From Janthinobacterium sp. 344 (GTDB lineage: Bacteria; Pseudomonadota; Gammaproteobacteria; Burkholderiales; Burkholderiaceae_D), in assembly GCF_900112025.1 (NCBI RefSeq), contig NZ_FOKL01000007.1, positions 310,001-374,000 on the forward strand: a stretch of DNA of 64,000 nt, given 5' to 3'. This document shows positions 50,262-61,418 of this stretch, in pieces (position 1 is the first letter of the stretch; each line of letters starts with the position of its first letter). A program made the translations under genes and the position numbers. The notes beneath the pieces are model-generated. The model searched no databases and was not told the origin of the DNA. It worked only from the letters and a program-made list of their open reading frames with translations.

Positions 50262-51968
50262 TCAGGCGGCGCTGGCTGCCACGGCGGCTACTGTTGTTTT
50301 TTCGGCTTCCGTCTGCCCGATGCGGCGGTTCACGGCCGACAGCACGGCCTTGAACGAGGCGGTGACGATATTGCTGTCGATGGCCGCGCCGAACAGCGTC
50401 GGGCCATTGTCGAGGCGCAATTCCACGTAGCAGGCGGCCTGGGCATTGGCGCCGGAACCGATCGAGTGCTCATGGTAGTCCATCAGCTTGATGTCCAGGC
50501 CCAGCGCATTGACGAAGGCGTCGATGGGGCCGTTGCCGCCGCCTTGCAGGGCCAGCGGCGCCTGGCGGTGCGACAGGCTGATGTCGATTTGCACGGATTC
50601 ATCGCTGCTCGTGTCTTCCACCATGCGGTGCGAAGCGTAGGCGTACGGCGCCGTCTGCTCCAGGTATTCCTTCTGGAAGATTTCATGGATATCCTGCGCG
50701 GCGATTTCGCGGCCCGTGGCGTCGGCCACGGCTTGCACGGCGCGCGAGAATTCGATCTGCAGGCGGCGCGGCAAGACCAGGCCGTATTCCTGTTCCAGCA
50801 AGTACGCCATGCCGCCCTTGCCAGACTGGCTGTTGACGCGGATCACGGCGTCGTAGCTGCGGCCCAGGTCGGCCGGGTCGATCGGCAAGTACGGCACTTC
50901 CCAGATGCTGTCCGGTTGTTGCTTGGCGAAACCTTTCTTGATCGCATCCTGGTGCGAGCCGGAGAATGCCGTAAAGACCAGGTCGCCCGCATACGGGTGG
51001 CGCGGGTGGACGGGCAGCTGGTTGCACTCTTCCACGCACTTGCGCACCGTGTCGATGTCGGAGAAGTCCAGGCCCGGGTGCACGCCCTGCGTGTACAAAT
51101 TCATCGCCAAGGTCACCAGGTCGACGTTGCCCGTGCGCTCGCCATTGCCGAACAAACAGCCTTCCACGCGGTCCGCGCCCGCCATCACGGCCAGTTCGGC
51201 CGAGGCGACGGCCGTGCCGCGGTCGTTATGCGGGTGCACGCTGATGATGATGGCATCGCGGCGCGCCAGCTTGCGCGACATCCATTCGATCTGGTCCGCA
51301 TACACGTTGGGCGTGCTGCATTCCACGGTCGATGGCAGGTTGATGATCATCTTGTTGGCCGGCGTCGGCTTCCAGATGGCGCTGACGGCGTCGCAGATAT
51401 GCTTGGAGAAATCGAGTTCCGTGGTGGAGAACGATTCCGGCGTGTATTCGAAGCCCCATTCCGTTTCCGGATGCTGGGCCACCAATTGCTTCACCAGGGT
51501 GGTGCCGGTGGTGGCGATCTGCGTGATTTCTTCGCGCGACATGCCGAACACGACCTTGCGGAACACGGGCGCCACGGAGTTGTACAGGTGCACGATGGCG
51601 CGCTTGGCGCCGACGACCGATTCCACCGTGCGGCGGATCAGCTCTTCGCGCGACTGGGTCAGCACGATGATGGTGACGTCGTCCGGGATGCGGCCTTCAT
51701 CGACGAGCTTGCGCACGAAGTCGAAGTCCGTCTGCGATGCCGATGGGAAACCCACTTCGATTTCCTTCAGGCCGATGGCGATCAGCATCTCGAAGAAGCG
51801 CAGCTTCTTTTCCGCGCTCATCGGCTCGATCAAGGACTGGTTGCCGTCGCGCAAGTCGGTGCTCATCCAGATAGGCGGTTTGCTGATGATCTGGTTCGGC
51901 CATTGACGGTCGGTCAATTTGACGGGAGGAAAGGCGCGGTATTTGGAAGCTGGGTTCTGCAACATCAT
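50262..51968 (-). CDS. leuA: 2-isopropylmalate synthase
   Basis: A 568-residue enzyme condensing 2-ketoisovalerate with acetyl-CoA, the first committed step of leucine synthesis. [29 protein letters not shown] is the DRDG-type active-site start, [39 protein letters not shown] the metal-binding stretch with HPHNDRG, and the C-terminal regulatory domain (about 430-560) binds leucine for feedback. Start ATG at 51968 ([15 protein letters not shown]) has AGGAG 8-9 bases before. A 300-base leader with a leucine-rich peptide precedes it, so attenuation-type control is likely. Confidence 0.95.
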   Translation of the reverse strand: MMLQNPASKYRAFPPVKLTDRQWPNQIISKPPIWMSTDLRDGNQSLIEPMSAEKKLRFFEMLIAIGLKEIEVGFPSASQTDFDFVRKLVDEGRIPDDVTIIVLTQSREELIRRTVESVVGAKRAIVHLYNSVAPVFRKVVFGMSREEITQIATTGTTLVKQLVAQHPETEWGFEYTPESFSTTELDFSKHICDAVSAIWKPTPANKMIINLPSTVECSTPNVYADQIEWMSRKLARRDAIIISVHPHNDRGTAVASAELAVMAGADRVEGCLFGNGERTGNVDLVTLAMNLYTQGVHPGLDFSDIDTVRKCVEECNQLPVHPRHPYAGDLVFTAFSGSHQDAIKKGFAKQQPDSIWEVPYLPIDPADLGRSYDAVIRVNSQSGKGGMAYLLEQEYGLVLPRRLQIEFSRAVQAVADATGREIAAQDIHEIFQKEYLEQTAPYAYASHRMVEDTSSDESVQIDISLSHRQAPLALQGGGNGPIDAFVNALGLDIKLMDYHEHSIGSGANAQAACYVELRLDNGPTLFGAAIDSNIVTASFKAVLSAVNRRIGQTEAEKTTVAAVAASAA

Positions 51969-52015
51969 GATCGGGTACTCCTGAAGATAGGGGGAAATCA
52001 AGGGTTGTGGCGCAA

Positions 52016-52053
52016 GCTTGCCGGGCGGCCACGCAACACTAGGCCAGGCAAGC
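52016..52053 (-). other. Hairpin in the leuA leader
   Basis: GCTTGCC/GGCAAGC arms are a perfect 7-bp match across 24 bases, 48 bases before the leuA start. It has no U-run, so it is not an intrinsic terminator by itself. It may form an alternative structure with the upstream leader. Confidence 0.4.
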
Positions 52054-52204
52054 GATCGGTAGCGGTAGCAGTGCGGCCGCGATGCCGGCAGGGGCGGTCG
52101 CAGCGGGGAGTACGTGTACGTATGGGAATGGTGCAAACATCATCAAACCTTCCAGGGTTTTTGAAACACGCCGGCGTGTGGCCAGGCGAAGCAATGCGGC
52201 AAAC

Positions 52205-52273
52205 TTATGCGCGTGCTAGTAGTAGTCGCGATAGCGACAGCAGGGAAGGGGATGGATGATTGAAGGAGGACAT
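52205..52273 (-). CDS. leuA leader peptide
   Basis: A 22-residue peptide ending SLLSLSRLLLARA. It has six leucines; four of them use CTA, a codon rarely used in this high-GC genome: one in SLS and three in a row near the stop. A hairpin GTCGC/GCGAC overlaps the Leu codons. It lies 237 bp before leuA behind a consensus promoter. Its predicted mRNA starts at or within a base or two of the ATG, so initiation may be leaderless. Confidence 0.7.
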   Translation of the reverse strand: MSSFNHPSPSLLSLSRLLLARA

Positions 52274-52279
52274 GCACTC

Positions 52280-52309
52280 AATGTAAGGGAAGTGGGGCGG
52301 GGCTGTCAA
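52280..52309 (-). promoter_or_regulatory. Sigma-70 promoter of the leuA leader
   Basis: Reading the minus strand, a perfect TTGACA (52309 to 52304) and TACATT (52285 to 52280) are separated by 18 bases. This places the transcription start near 52273, at the leader peptide ATG. Confidence 0.75.
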
Positions 52310-52320
52310 GCGTTTCCGTT

Positions 52321-52608
52321 TTACATGTAGTGCACATGCGCCGCCTCGTTCGGCATTTCCTGCCGCGCGCGTTCCAGGCAGCGCCGCAACAGGGCCGCAT
52401 CGCGGGGCAGGCGTGCCGCGAAGGCTGGCCAGCCGCGCAGTTCCAGCTGTTGCGGCATGTCCACCAGGCCCGTGATGGCATCCCAGAAGGCATCCCAGTT
52501 CATGCCGTAAAACGCTGGAAATCCCAGCGCGGCCGCCAGGGCCGCGTGCAGCTGGCGCGCGGTGTTGATCTCGCTCAAGTCGATCGTCACCAGGGCCGGT
52601 CGATTCAC
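52321..52608 (-). CDS. Barstar-family protein
   Basis: A 95-residue protein of the barstar (RNase inhibitor) fold. TIDLSEINTARQLHAALAAALGFPAFYGMNWDAFWDAITGLV is the characteristic barnase-binding helix and loop with FYGxNWDAFWD. In barstar this surface covers the active site of a barnase-type RNase toxin. Its start overlaps the stop of the upstream 220-residue gene by 4 bp. No barnase-type gene is near. Confidence 0.88.
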   Translation of the reverse strand: MNRPALVTIDLSEINTARQLHAALAAALGFPAFYGMNWDAFWDAITGLVDMPQQLELRGWPAFAARLPRDAALLRRCLERARQEMPNEAAHVHYM

Positions 52609-53267
52609 AGTATGCCCTTGAGCAAGTTCTGCAGGTTGTGCCGCATGCCGCCGACCACTGCCTCGTGCTGTTCCAGGATGGCGGATGCATGCTGGAATGG
52701 TGCCGGATCGAGGTACAGGCGCGGCAAGTCGGCCACGGCCACGCCGCGCGGGCCGCCGCGCAGGATCTCGTCCACGTGCTTGTCGATCGAGGCGACGGCA
52801 GCCTGGATGCGCGGCGTGGCAGATGCCGCCAGGCAGGCGGCCAGCGCGGCGTCGAGTTCGGCGCGCGCGGGCGCTTGCGGCAGCACGGGGGCGGCAATCT
52901 GTTCCAATGGCGACATGTTGACGGCGGGCTTGCGGTACGCGAGCAGGGTATCGAGCGCCATCAGCCGGTGTGCGCCGCCGCGTTGCAGCCAGTCAACGAT
53001 TTGTGGCCACGGCGTGGCCAGCAGGGCGGACGCCACGCCCCATTGCCCCGCCACAGGCGAGCCGATATTGGCGTCGATCCAGGTGATGGCGGCCGGGTTG
53101 CCCGTGTAGGCCAGCAGGATGGCGTTCGACGAGCGCAGCGCGGGCGCCTGCGTGGCGAGGATGGCGGTCAGCCAGGCGAGGGCGCCGTCGGGCGGCTGCT
53201 GCGATAACTGTTGCGCAAATGGTTCGCTCAAGGCGCGGCTGTCGGCAAATTGCAATTGTTCTGGCAT
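52605..53267 (-). CDS. Unknown protein coupled to barstar
   Basis: A 220-residue soluble protein, alanine- and leucine-rich. It begins MPEQLQFADSRALSEPFAQQL and includes AYTGNPAAITWIDANIGSPVAGQWGVASALLATPWPQIVDWLQRGGAHRLMALDTLLAYR. It looks helical-repeat-like (HEAT/ARM type) and has no toxin catalytic motif I recognise. The stop overlaps the barstar start by 4 bp, so the products are made together. Start at 53267 chosen; the longer frame upstream lacks coding character. Confidence 0.75.
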   Translation of the reverse strand: MPEQLQFADSRALSEPFAQQLSQQPPDGALAWLTAILATQAPALRSSNAILLAYTGNPAAITWIDANIGSPVAGQWGVASALLATPWPQIVDWLQRGGAHRLMALDTLLAYRKPAVNMSPLEQIAAPVLPQAPARAELDAALAACLAASATPRIQAAVASIDKHVDEILRGGPRGVAVADLPRLYLDPAPFQHASAILEQHEAVVGGMRHNLQNLLKGIL

Positions 53268-53440
53268 GTGGGTCGGAAGGCAAGGGTCAAACGCCAGTGT
53301 AGCAGCAGGGCAGGGCCGCACGTTCCCGTGAAAATTGTCACTATAAACATTTAAGACAGTCTTCAGTGCCGGCGGTCCCGCTTGCGCTACAATCGGCTCT
53401 CCTTTGTTTGCCACTGCCGCGTGCGGTTCTCTTCACCACT

Positions 53441-54349
53441 ATGTTCCCTAAACGCCTGACCCTGCTTGCCCTGGCCGCCTTCGTGCTGGCCGGCTGCGAC
53501 ACCACCGCCCCGAAACCCGTACAAGTTTTGACGCCGCCCGAGCCCGTCGTCGCTCCCCGCAAGATCAAGATCGGGCTGGCGCTGGGCGGCGGCGCGGCGC
53601 GCGGCTTCGCGCACATCGGCGTGATCAAGGCGCTCGAATCGCAGGGCATCGTCGCCGACATCGTCACCGGCACCAGCGCTGGCAGCGTGGTGGGCGCCCT
53701 GTACGCGGCCGGCAACTCCGGTTTCGCCCTGCAAAAGATGGCCTTCGACATGGACGAGGCGGCCATTTCCGACTGGGCCTTGCCCCTGTTCGGCAAGTCG
53801 TCCGGCGTGTTGAAAGGCGAAGCGCTGCAAAGCTATGTCAACAAGGCCGTGGGCGGCGTGCCGCTGGAAAAATTGAAAATTCCATTCGGCGTGGTGGCGA
53901 CCGATCTGAAAAATGGCCAGCCGATCCTGTTCCAGCGCGGCAACACCGGCATGGCCGTGCGCGCCTCGTCGGCCGTGCCGGGCGTGTTCCAGCCCGTGAC
54001 GATCGCCGGCCATACCTATGTCGATGGCGGCCTGGTGGCGCCCGTGCCCGTGCGCTTTGCGCGCGACATGGGCGCCGATTTCATCATCGCCGTGAATATC
54101 TCGTCGCAAACGGATACCCAGAAGGCCATCAGCTCGATGGAGGTGCTGATGCAAACCTTCGCCATCATGGGCCAGCGCATCAACCAGTTTGAATTGAAGG
54201 ATGCGGACGTGGTCATCCAGCCCAGCCTGGGCACCATGAAGGGCAACGATTTCAACAGCCGCAACCAGGCCATCCTGGCGGGCGAGCAGGCGACCTTTGC
54301 CGTGATGGCGCAGCTCAAGCAAAAGCTGAAAGCCAAGCGCGAGCAGTAG
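53441..54349 (+). CDS. Patatin-like phospholipase, lipoprotein (RssA-type)
   Basis: A 302-residue patatin-fold serine hydrolase. The N-terminus ends in a lipobox LAGC at Cys18, so it is lipid-anchored in the envelope. IGLALGGGAARGFAHIGVIKAL is the glycine-rich oxyanion hole, VTGTSAGSVVGALYAAG the GXSXG elbow with the nucleophile Ser, and TYVDGGLVAPVP the catalytic Asp (DGG). Such enzymes hydrolyse acyl chains of phospholipids. It stands alone. Confidence 0.92.
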   Translation: MFPKRLTLLALAAFVLAGCDTTAPKPVQVLTPPEPVVAPRKIKIGLALGGGAARGFAHIGVIKALESQGIVADIVTGTSAGSVVGALYAAGNSGFALQKMAFDMDEAAISDWALPLFGKSSGVLKGEALQSYVNKAVGGVPLEKLKIPFGVVATDLKNGQPILFQRGNTGMAVRASSAVPGVFQPVTIAGHTYVDGGLVAPVPVRFARDMGADFIIAVNISSQTDTQKAISSMEVLMQTFAIMGQRINQFELKDADVVIQPSLGTMKGNDFNSRNQAILAGEQATFAVMAQLKQKLKAKREQ

Positions 54350-54423
54350 GCGCTGATGCTGGTCCTGCGATTCTGGTCCTGCATTTCGTATACAATTTTG
54401 CTTCAACATAACAAGGATGCCTC

Positions 54424-54828
54424 ATGCAATCGAAACCGGTTTTGACCCTGGATGACGTAAAGAAAATCGCCGCCGCCGCCGAGGCGGAAGCGCTCAAGAA
54501 CAACTGGGCGGTCACGATCGCCATCGTCGACGACGGCGGCCACCTGCTGTGGTTGCAGCGCCTCGATGGCGTGGCGCCGATTTCCGCGCACATCGCGCCG
54601 GCCAAAGCCAAGACGGCCGCGCTGGGCCGCCGCGAATCGCGCATCTATGAAGAGCTGATCAATGGCGGCCGCGTGTCGTTCCTGAGCGCGCCGGAAATCG
54701 AAGGCATGCTGGAAGGCGGCGTGCCCATCGTGTTCGAAGGACACCACCTGGGTGCCGTCGGCGTGTCGGGCGTGAAGTCGACGGAAGATGCGCAGATCGC
54801 CAAAGCGGGTATCGCCGCCCTGGTGTGA
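54424..54828 (+). CDS. GlcG/HbpS-family (DUF336) protein
   Basis: A 134-residue protein of the GlcG/HbpS fold: VTIAIVDDGGHLLWLQRLDGVAPISAHIAPAKAKTAALG, then NGGRVSFLSAPEIEGMLEGGVPIVFEGHHLGAVGVSGVKSTEDAQIAKAGIAAL. Family members bind haem or corrinoids, or act as small accessory proteins in glycolate and propanediol metabolism. It lies 74 bp after the patatin gene and is followed by repeat copy B. No other context is given. Confidence 0.88.
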   Translation: MQSKPVLTLDDVKKIAAAAEAEALKNNWAVTIAIVDDGGHLLWLQRLDGVAPISAHIAPAKAKTAALGRRESRIYEELINGGRVSFLSAPEIEGMLEGGVPIVFEGHHLGAVGVSGVKSTEDAQIAKAGIAALV

Positions 54829-54831
54829 TGG

Positions 54832-54949
54832 ACGCCTGGCCAAACCTGCTGCGCGGCGCGCTTGGCGGCCGGCGATGCTCACCGTACTGTAGTACGGTTG
54901 CGCTTCCCGGCCACAAATCACTGCCGCCCGCTACGGTGTTGCCAGGTGC
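54832..54949. repeat. 118-bp intergenic repeat, copy B
   Basis: The second 118-bp copy, starting 3 bp after the GlcG-like stop codon. Ends CGCCTGGC/GCCAGGTG still pair (one G-T pair) although the sequence differs from copy A at the same positions, so changes are compensatory. It contains a hairpin ACCGTACT/AGTACGGT near 54881-54898. Confidence 0.8.
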
Positions 54950-55016
54950 CGTGACGTCAACTGTGATTTATGTGATGTAAGTAATAACCGCAATTGTGTA
55001 TTCAGAAGAATGAACC

Positions 55017-55046
55017 AGCCGCCCCGCGCAAGCCGGGCGGCTTTTT
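55017..55046 (+). terminator. Rho-independent terminator upstream of carA
   Basis: AGCCGCCC (55017-55024) and GGGCGGCT (55035-55042) form a perfect 8-bp stem with a 10-base loop, followed by a T run through 55046. It should end transcription from the GlcG-like gene before the carA promoter. Confidence 0.85.
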
Positions 55047-55107
55047 CATGGGGCGCCGGATTTATGCTGCTGCGCAAAAAATTGCCGGGCTTTCTGAATT
55101 TTCTTCC

Positions 55108-55136
55108 TTGTGGAAAAGCTTCCTTTTGGTTATAAT
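55108..55136 (+). promoter_or_regulatory. Sigma-70 promoter of carAB
   Basis: TTGTGG (55108-55113) and a perfect TATAAT (55131-55136) are separated by exactly 17 bases. The transcript should start near 55143, giving a leader of about 145 bases before carA. Confidence 0.85.
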
Positions 55137-55161
55137 TCAAAGGTTTAGCCAATCACACATA

Positions 55162-55268
55162 TACCGTAGCGACTACCCATCCCCTCATTCAAAATGACCG
55201 TTGAAACGCCCTGAGTGCATCTTGCTCGGGTAACTAGGCGGTCGGTCTGACGTGGCGCAGCTACGGTA
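55162..55268 (+). ncRNA. Foldable 5' leader of carA, possible cis-regulatory RNA
   Basis: TACCGTAGC (55162-55170) and GCTACGGTA (55260-55268) are perfectly complementary 9-base arms closing a 107-base domain. Inside, CGCC-CTGAG (55207-55215) pairs with CTCGG...GGCG (55225-55229 and 55237-55240), and GTC/GAC (55241-55251) forms a small stem. The closing arm ends 8 bases before the AGGAG ribosome binding site of carA. An ATG at 55194 starts a 6-codon open frame (MTVETP). I do not recognise a known motif. Confidence 0.45.
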
Positions 55269-55287
55269 ACTTTATCAGGAGTTGCCC

Positions 55288-56458
55288 TTGCCGCCATTTT
55301 TTTCTGGCCCTGCCGTTCCAGCCATATTAGCGCTTGCTGATGGAACGATTTTCAAAGGTTTTTCGATCGGTGCCGCCGGTCATACCACGGGTGAGGTTGT
55401 TTTCAACACCTCCATGACCGGGTATCAGGAAATCCTTACCGACCCAAGCTATTGCCGCCAGATGGTCACCCTGACCTATCCCCATATCGGCAATACGGGC
55501 GTCAATCCGGAAGATGTCGAATCTTCCAAGGTTCACGCCGCTGGCCTCATCATCCGCGATCTGCCATTGCTGGCATCCAATTTCCGTTCCACTCTCTCCC
55601 TGTCCGATTACCTGAAAGCTGAAAATATCGTCGCCATCGCCGGCATCGATACACGCAAGCTCACGCGCATCCTGCGTGAAAAAGGCGCGCAGGGCGGCGC
55701 CATCCTGGTAGGCACGCAAGGCAACGAGCCATCTAGCGCCCAAGCGCTGGAACTGGCCCGCTCCTTCCCCGGCCTGGCCGGCATGGACCTGGCCAAGGTG
55801 GTCTCGGCCAAGGCGGCGTATGAATACCGCGAAACGGAATGGACCTTGGGCGAAGGCTACGGCCAATTGGCCGATGCCGATGCGAAATACCACGTGGTCG
55901 CCTTCGACTACGGCGTCAAGCGCAACATCCTGCGCATGCTGACGGCACGCGGCTGCAAAGTCACCGTGCTGCCGGCGCAAGCGACGGCCGCCGACGCCCT
56001 GGCACTGAATCCGGACGGCATCTTCCTGTCGAACGGTCCCGGCGACCCGGAGCCGTGCGACTACGCCATCGCGGCGACCAAGGAGCTGATCGAGAAGGGC
56101 ATCCCGACCTTCGGCATCTGCCTCGGCCACCAGATCATGGCGATCGCTTCCGGCGCGAAGACGCTGAAGATGAAGTTCGGCCACCACGGCGCCAACCACC
56201 CGGTGCAAGACCTGGAAACGAAACAGGTCTTGATCACCTCGCAAAACCACGGTTTCGCCGTCGACGCGGCAACCTTGCCCGCGAACTGCCGCGTGACCCA
56301 TGAATCGCTGTTCGACGGCTCCCTGCAGGGCTTTGCCCGCACGGACAAGCCGGCCTTCTGCTTCCAGGGCCACCCTGAAGCGTCGCCGGGCCCGATGGAT
56401 GTTGCTTACCTGTTTGACCGCTTCATCAACCTGATGGCTGCGGAGGAGAAAAAGAAAA

Positions 56459-56466
<8 letters not shown>
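55288..56466 (+). CDS. carA: Carbamoyl-phosphate synthase small subunit
   Basis: A 392-residue glutamine amidotransferase subunit releasing ammonia from glutamine for carbamoyl phosphate synthesis (pyrimidines and arginine). The N-terminal domain opens [44 protein letters not shown]. The class I GATase domain has Cys278 in FGICLGHQ and the His/Glu pair in [15 protein letters not shown] start at 55288 is chosen: AGGAG lies 6 bases before it, and it gives the usual LPPF-type N-terminus. It overlaps carB by 8 bp. Confidence 0.94.
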
Positions 56467-59695
<3,229 letters not shown>

Positions 59696-59708
59696 TCCGC
59701 GTGTCATT

Positions 59709-59739
59709 TGCAGTGGCCGCCGTTAGGCGGTACACTGCA
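59709..59739. other. Strong hairpin after carB
   Basis: TGCAGTG/CACTGCA (59709-59715 and 59733-59739) and an inner CCGCC/GGCGG stem (59717-59721 and 59726-59730) with a GTTA loop form a stable hairpin starting 14 bases after the carB stop. It lacks a T-run and may protect the 3' end from exonucleases. Confidence 0.55.
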
Positions 59740-59747
59740 TGCTTATC

Positions 59748-59792
59748 AACCACAGAGTTCCGTGCAGAGCAGCGCGCGGCCTCTGTGGTTTT
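59748..59792 (+). terminator. carAB terminator candidate
   Basis: AACCACAGAG (59748-59757) and CTCTGTGGTT (59781-59790) form a perfect 10-bp stem over a 23-base loop, followed by two more T residues. It lies between the carB 3' hairpin and greA. Confidence 0.65.
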
Positions 59793-59863
59793 CACTTGGT
59801 AAGTCCGTTACCGTGACAAAACATGGCCAACGACGCCGATAACTAGCAGATAGTAGAGATAAC

Positions 59864-60340
59864 ATGACCTCAGTCCCATTGACCAAATACGGCGCAGAAC
59901 TCTTGAAGGAAGAGCTGCATCATTTGAAGACCAAGGAACGCCGCATCGTCATCGATGCGATCGCCGAAGCGCGTTCGCACGGAGATTTGTCGGAAAACGC
60001 CGAATACGATGCCGCCAAGGAGCGCCAGGCCTTCGTCGAAGGCCGCATTGCCGAACTCGAAGGCAAGCTGGGTGCCGCGCAGATCATCGACCCGACCGCG
60101 CTCGACGCGGAAGGCCGCGTGGTGTTTGCCTCGACCGTGAACCTGGAAGACCTGGAATCGGGCCAGAAAGTCACGTACCAGATCGTGGGCCTCGATGAAG
60201 CCGACCTGAAAATGAACAAGGTGTCCGTGACGTCGCCGATCGCCCGCGCGCTGATCGGCAAGTACGCCGGCGACGTGGTGGAAGTGCAGGCGCCGTCCGG
60301 CCCGCGCGAATACGAAATCCTGGAAGTGCTGTACATCTGA
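59864..60340 (+). CDS. greA: Transcription elongation factor GreA
   Basis: A 158-residue factor that stimulates transcript cleavage in backtracked RNA polymerase. The N-terminal coiled coil (about 1-75) includes [64 protein letters not shown], with the acidic tip DLSENAEYD. The C-terminal FKBP-like domain (about 80-158) has [43 protein letters not shown]. It shares one base (TGATG) with the next gene. Confidence 0.96.
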   Translation: MTSVPLTKYGAELLKEELHHLKTKERRIVIDAIAEARSHGDLSENAEYDAAKERQAFVEGRIAELEGKLGAAQIIDPTALDAEGRVVFASTVNLEDLESGQKVTYQIVGLDEADLKMNKVSVTSPIARALIGKYAGDVVEVQAPSGPREYEILEVLYI

Positions 60341-60783
60341 TGCTGAGCCGCCTGCGCATCCTCGTTGCCACCCTGTGGGCTGGCAGTCTGTGGACCATCG
60401 GCTTCGTTGTCGCGCCCACGCTGTTCGGCACCTTGAGCGACCGTGTGCTGGCAGGTAATATCGCCGGCAGCATGTTCCGTGCCGAAGCGTGGCTCTCCAT
60501 CGCGTGCGCGCTGGTCCTGCTGGCCTTGCTGCAATGGGCGCCTGGCGTGCTGGAACTGAAGCGCCGCCGCCTGCTGGGCGCGCTGGTGCTGTCCATGCTG
60601 GTGTGCGCGCTGCTCAGTCATTTCGGCATCACGCCGCTGATGGCCGAGCTCAAGGCGCAGGTGCCGGCTGGCCTCATGGACGAGGCCATGCGCAGCCGCT
60701 TCGGCCTGCTGCATGGCGTGTCGACCGTGATCTTCGCCGTGCAGAGCCTGCTGGCGGGCGTATTGATCTGGAAACAGCAGTAA
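60340..60783 (+). CDS. DUF4149 membrane protein
   Basis: A 147-residue inner-membrane protein with four hydrophobic helices (about 8-28, 50-67, 77-97, 125-143). LRILVATLWAGSLWTIGFVVAPTLFGTL is the DUF4149 opening. Function unknown; such genes commonly follow greA in betaproteobacteria. It overlaps the greA stop by 1 bp, so the pair is translationally coupled. Confidence 0.85.
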   Translation: MLSRLRILVATLWAGSLWTIGFVVAPTLFGTLSDRVLAGNIAGSMFRAEAWLSIACALVLLALLQWAPGVLELKRRRLLGALVLSMLVCALLSHFGITPLMAELKAQVPAGLMDEAMRSRFGLLHGVSTVIFAVQSLLAGVLIWKQQ

Positions 60784-60796
60784 AGTGTTAACCGCC

Positions 60797-60823
60797 GGGG
60801 TCAGACCCGCCGGGTCTGACCCC
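60797..60823. repeat. GGGGTCAGACCC palindrome
   Basis: GGGGTCAGACCC (60797-60808) and GGGTCTGACCCC (60812-60823) form a perfect 12-bp stem with a GCC loop, 13 bases after the DUF4149 stop. It is followed by A8, which on the minus strand is the tail of the yhbY terminator. It is the cleanest of three copies. Confidence 0.8.
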
Positions 60824-60860
60824 AAAAAAAAGCGGAGCAGGGGATATCCCGTGCTCCGCT
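60824..60860 (-). terminator. Rho-independent terminator of yhbY
   Basis: GCGGAGCA (60832-60839) and TGCTCCGC (60852-60859) are perfect arms enclosing GGGATATCCC-type pairing, with an A8 stretch at 60824-60831 that reads as U8 on the minus strand. Confidence 0.85.
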
Positions 60861-60905
60861 TCTTGTTTCAAGCCCGGCCGCCTTGCGGTGGCCGGGTGAA
60901 CAGGC

Positions 60906-61376
60906 TTACTTGCTGCCCAGTGCGCTTTTCTTGGCGCTCTTCTGACGTGGCTTGGCACGCTTGATGGAACCGCCTTCGGTAACGCGCTCATTGCCCTTGA
61001 TCATGACTTTCGTCACGCTGGGGCGCTTGGTGCCGCTGGCGCTGGCCTTGACGATGGTCACTTCGCGCATGCCTTTGCCGGCGCTGACCTTCTCCTTAAC
61101 CACTTCTTTTTTCGGACGGTAGATTACCAGCAGTTTGCCAATATGTTGTACCGGGGCGGCGCCGAGATTGCCGCAAATCGTATCGTACATTCCGACGCGG
61201 GCTTCGCGGTCGTCGCCGAACACGCGGACTTTAATCAGGCCGTGCGAATCCAGGCCAAGGTCGATCTCTTTGAGGACAGCAGGTGTCAAGCCCGCTTCGC
61301 CAATGATGACGATAGGCTTCAGCGCGTGTGCTTCGGCGCGCAGTGCGCTGCGCTCTACGGGTGTAAGTTTTAGCAT
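60906..61376 (-). CDS. yhbY: CRS1/YhbY-domain ribosome-associated RNA-binding protein
   Basis: A 156-residue protein. The CRM domain (about 1-95) begins LTPVERSALRAEAHALKPIVIIGEAGLTPAVLKEIDLGLDSHGLIKVRVFGDDREARVGMYDTICGNLGAAPVQHIGKLLVIYRP. YhbY binds pre-50S particles in E. coli. The C-terminal 60 residues are a Lys/Arg/Ser-rich tail (IKRAKPRQKSAKKSALGSK) longer than in E. coli YhbY (97 aa). Divergent from rlmE, a usual arrangement. Confidence 0.92.
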   Translation of the reverse strand: MLKLTPVERSALRAEAHALKPIVIIGEAGLTPAVLKEIDLGLDSHGLIKVRVFGDDREARVGMYDTICGNLGAAPVQHIGKLLVIYRPKKEVVKEKVSAGKGMREVTIVKASASGTKRPSVTKVMIKGNERVTEGGSIKRAKPRQKSAKKSALGSK

Positions 61377-61418
61377 AATAATATTTAGTAATTCCCTTAA
61401 AAGCAGTATTCTACGCGA

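Noticed and set aside
52321..52608. A barnase-type toxin partner for barstar
   Set aside because: No barnase-like gene on either side. The overlapping 220-residue gene does not show RNase motifs.
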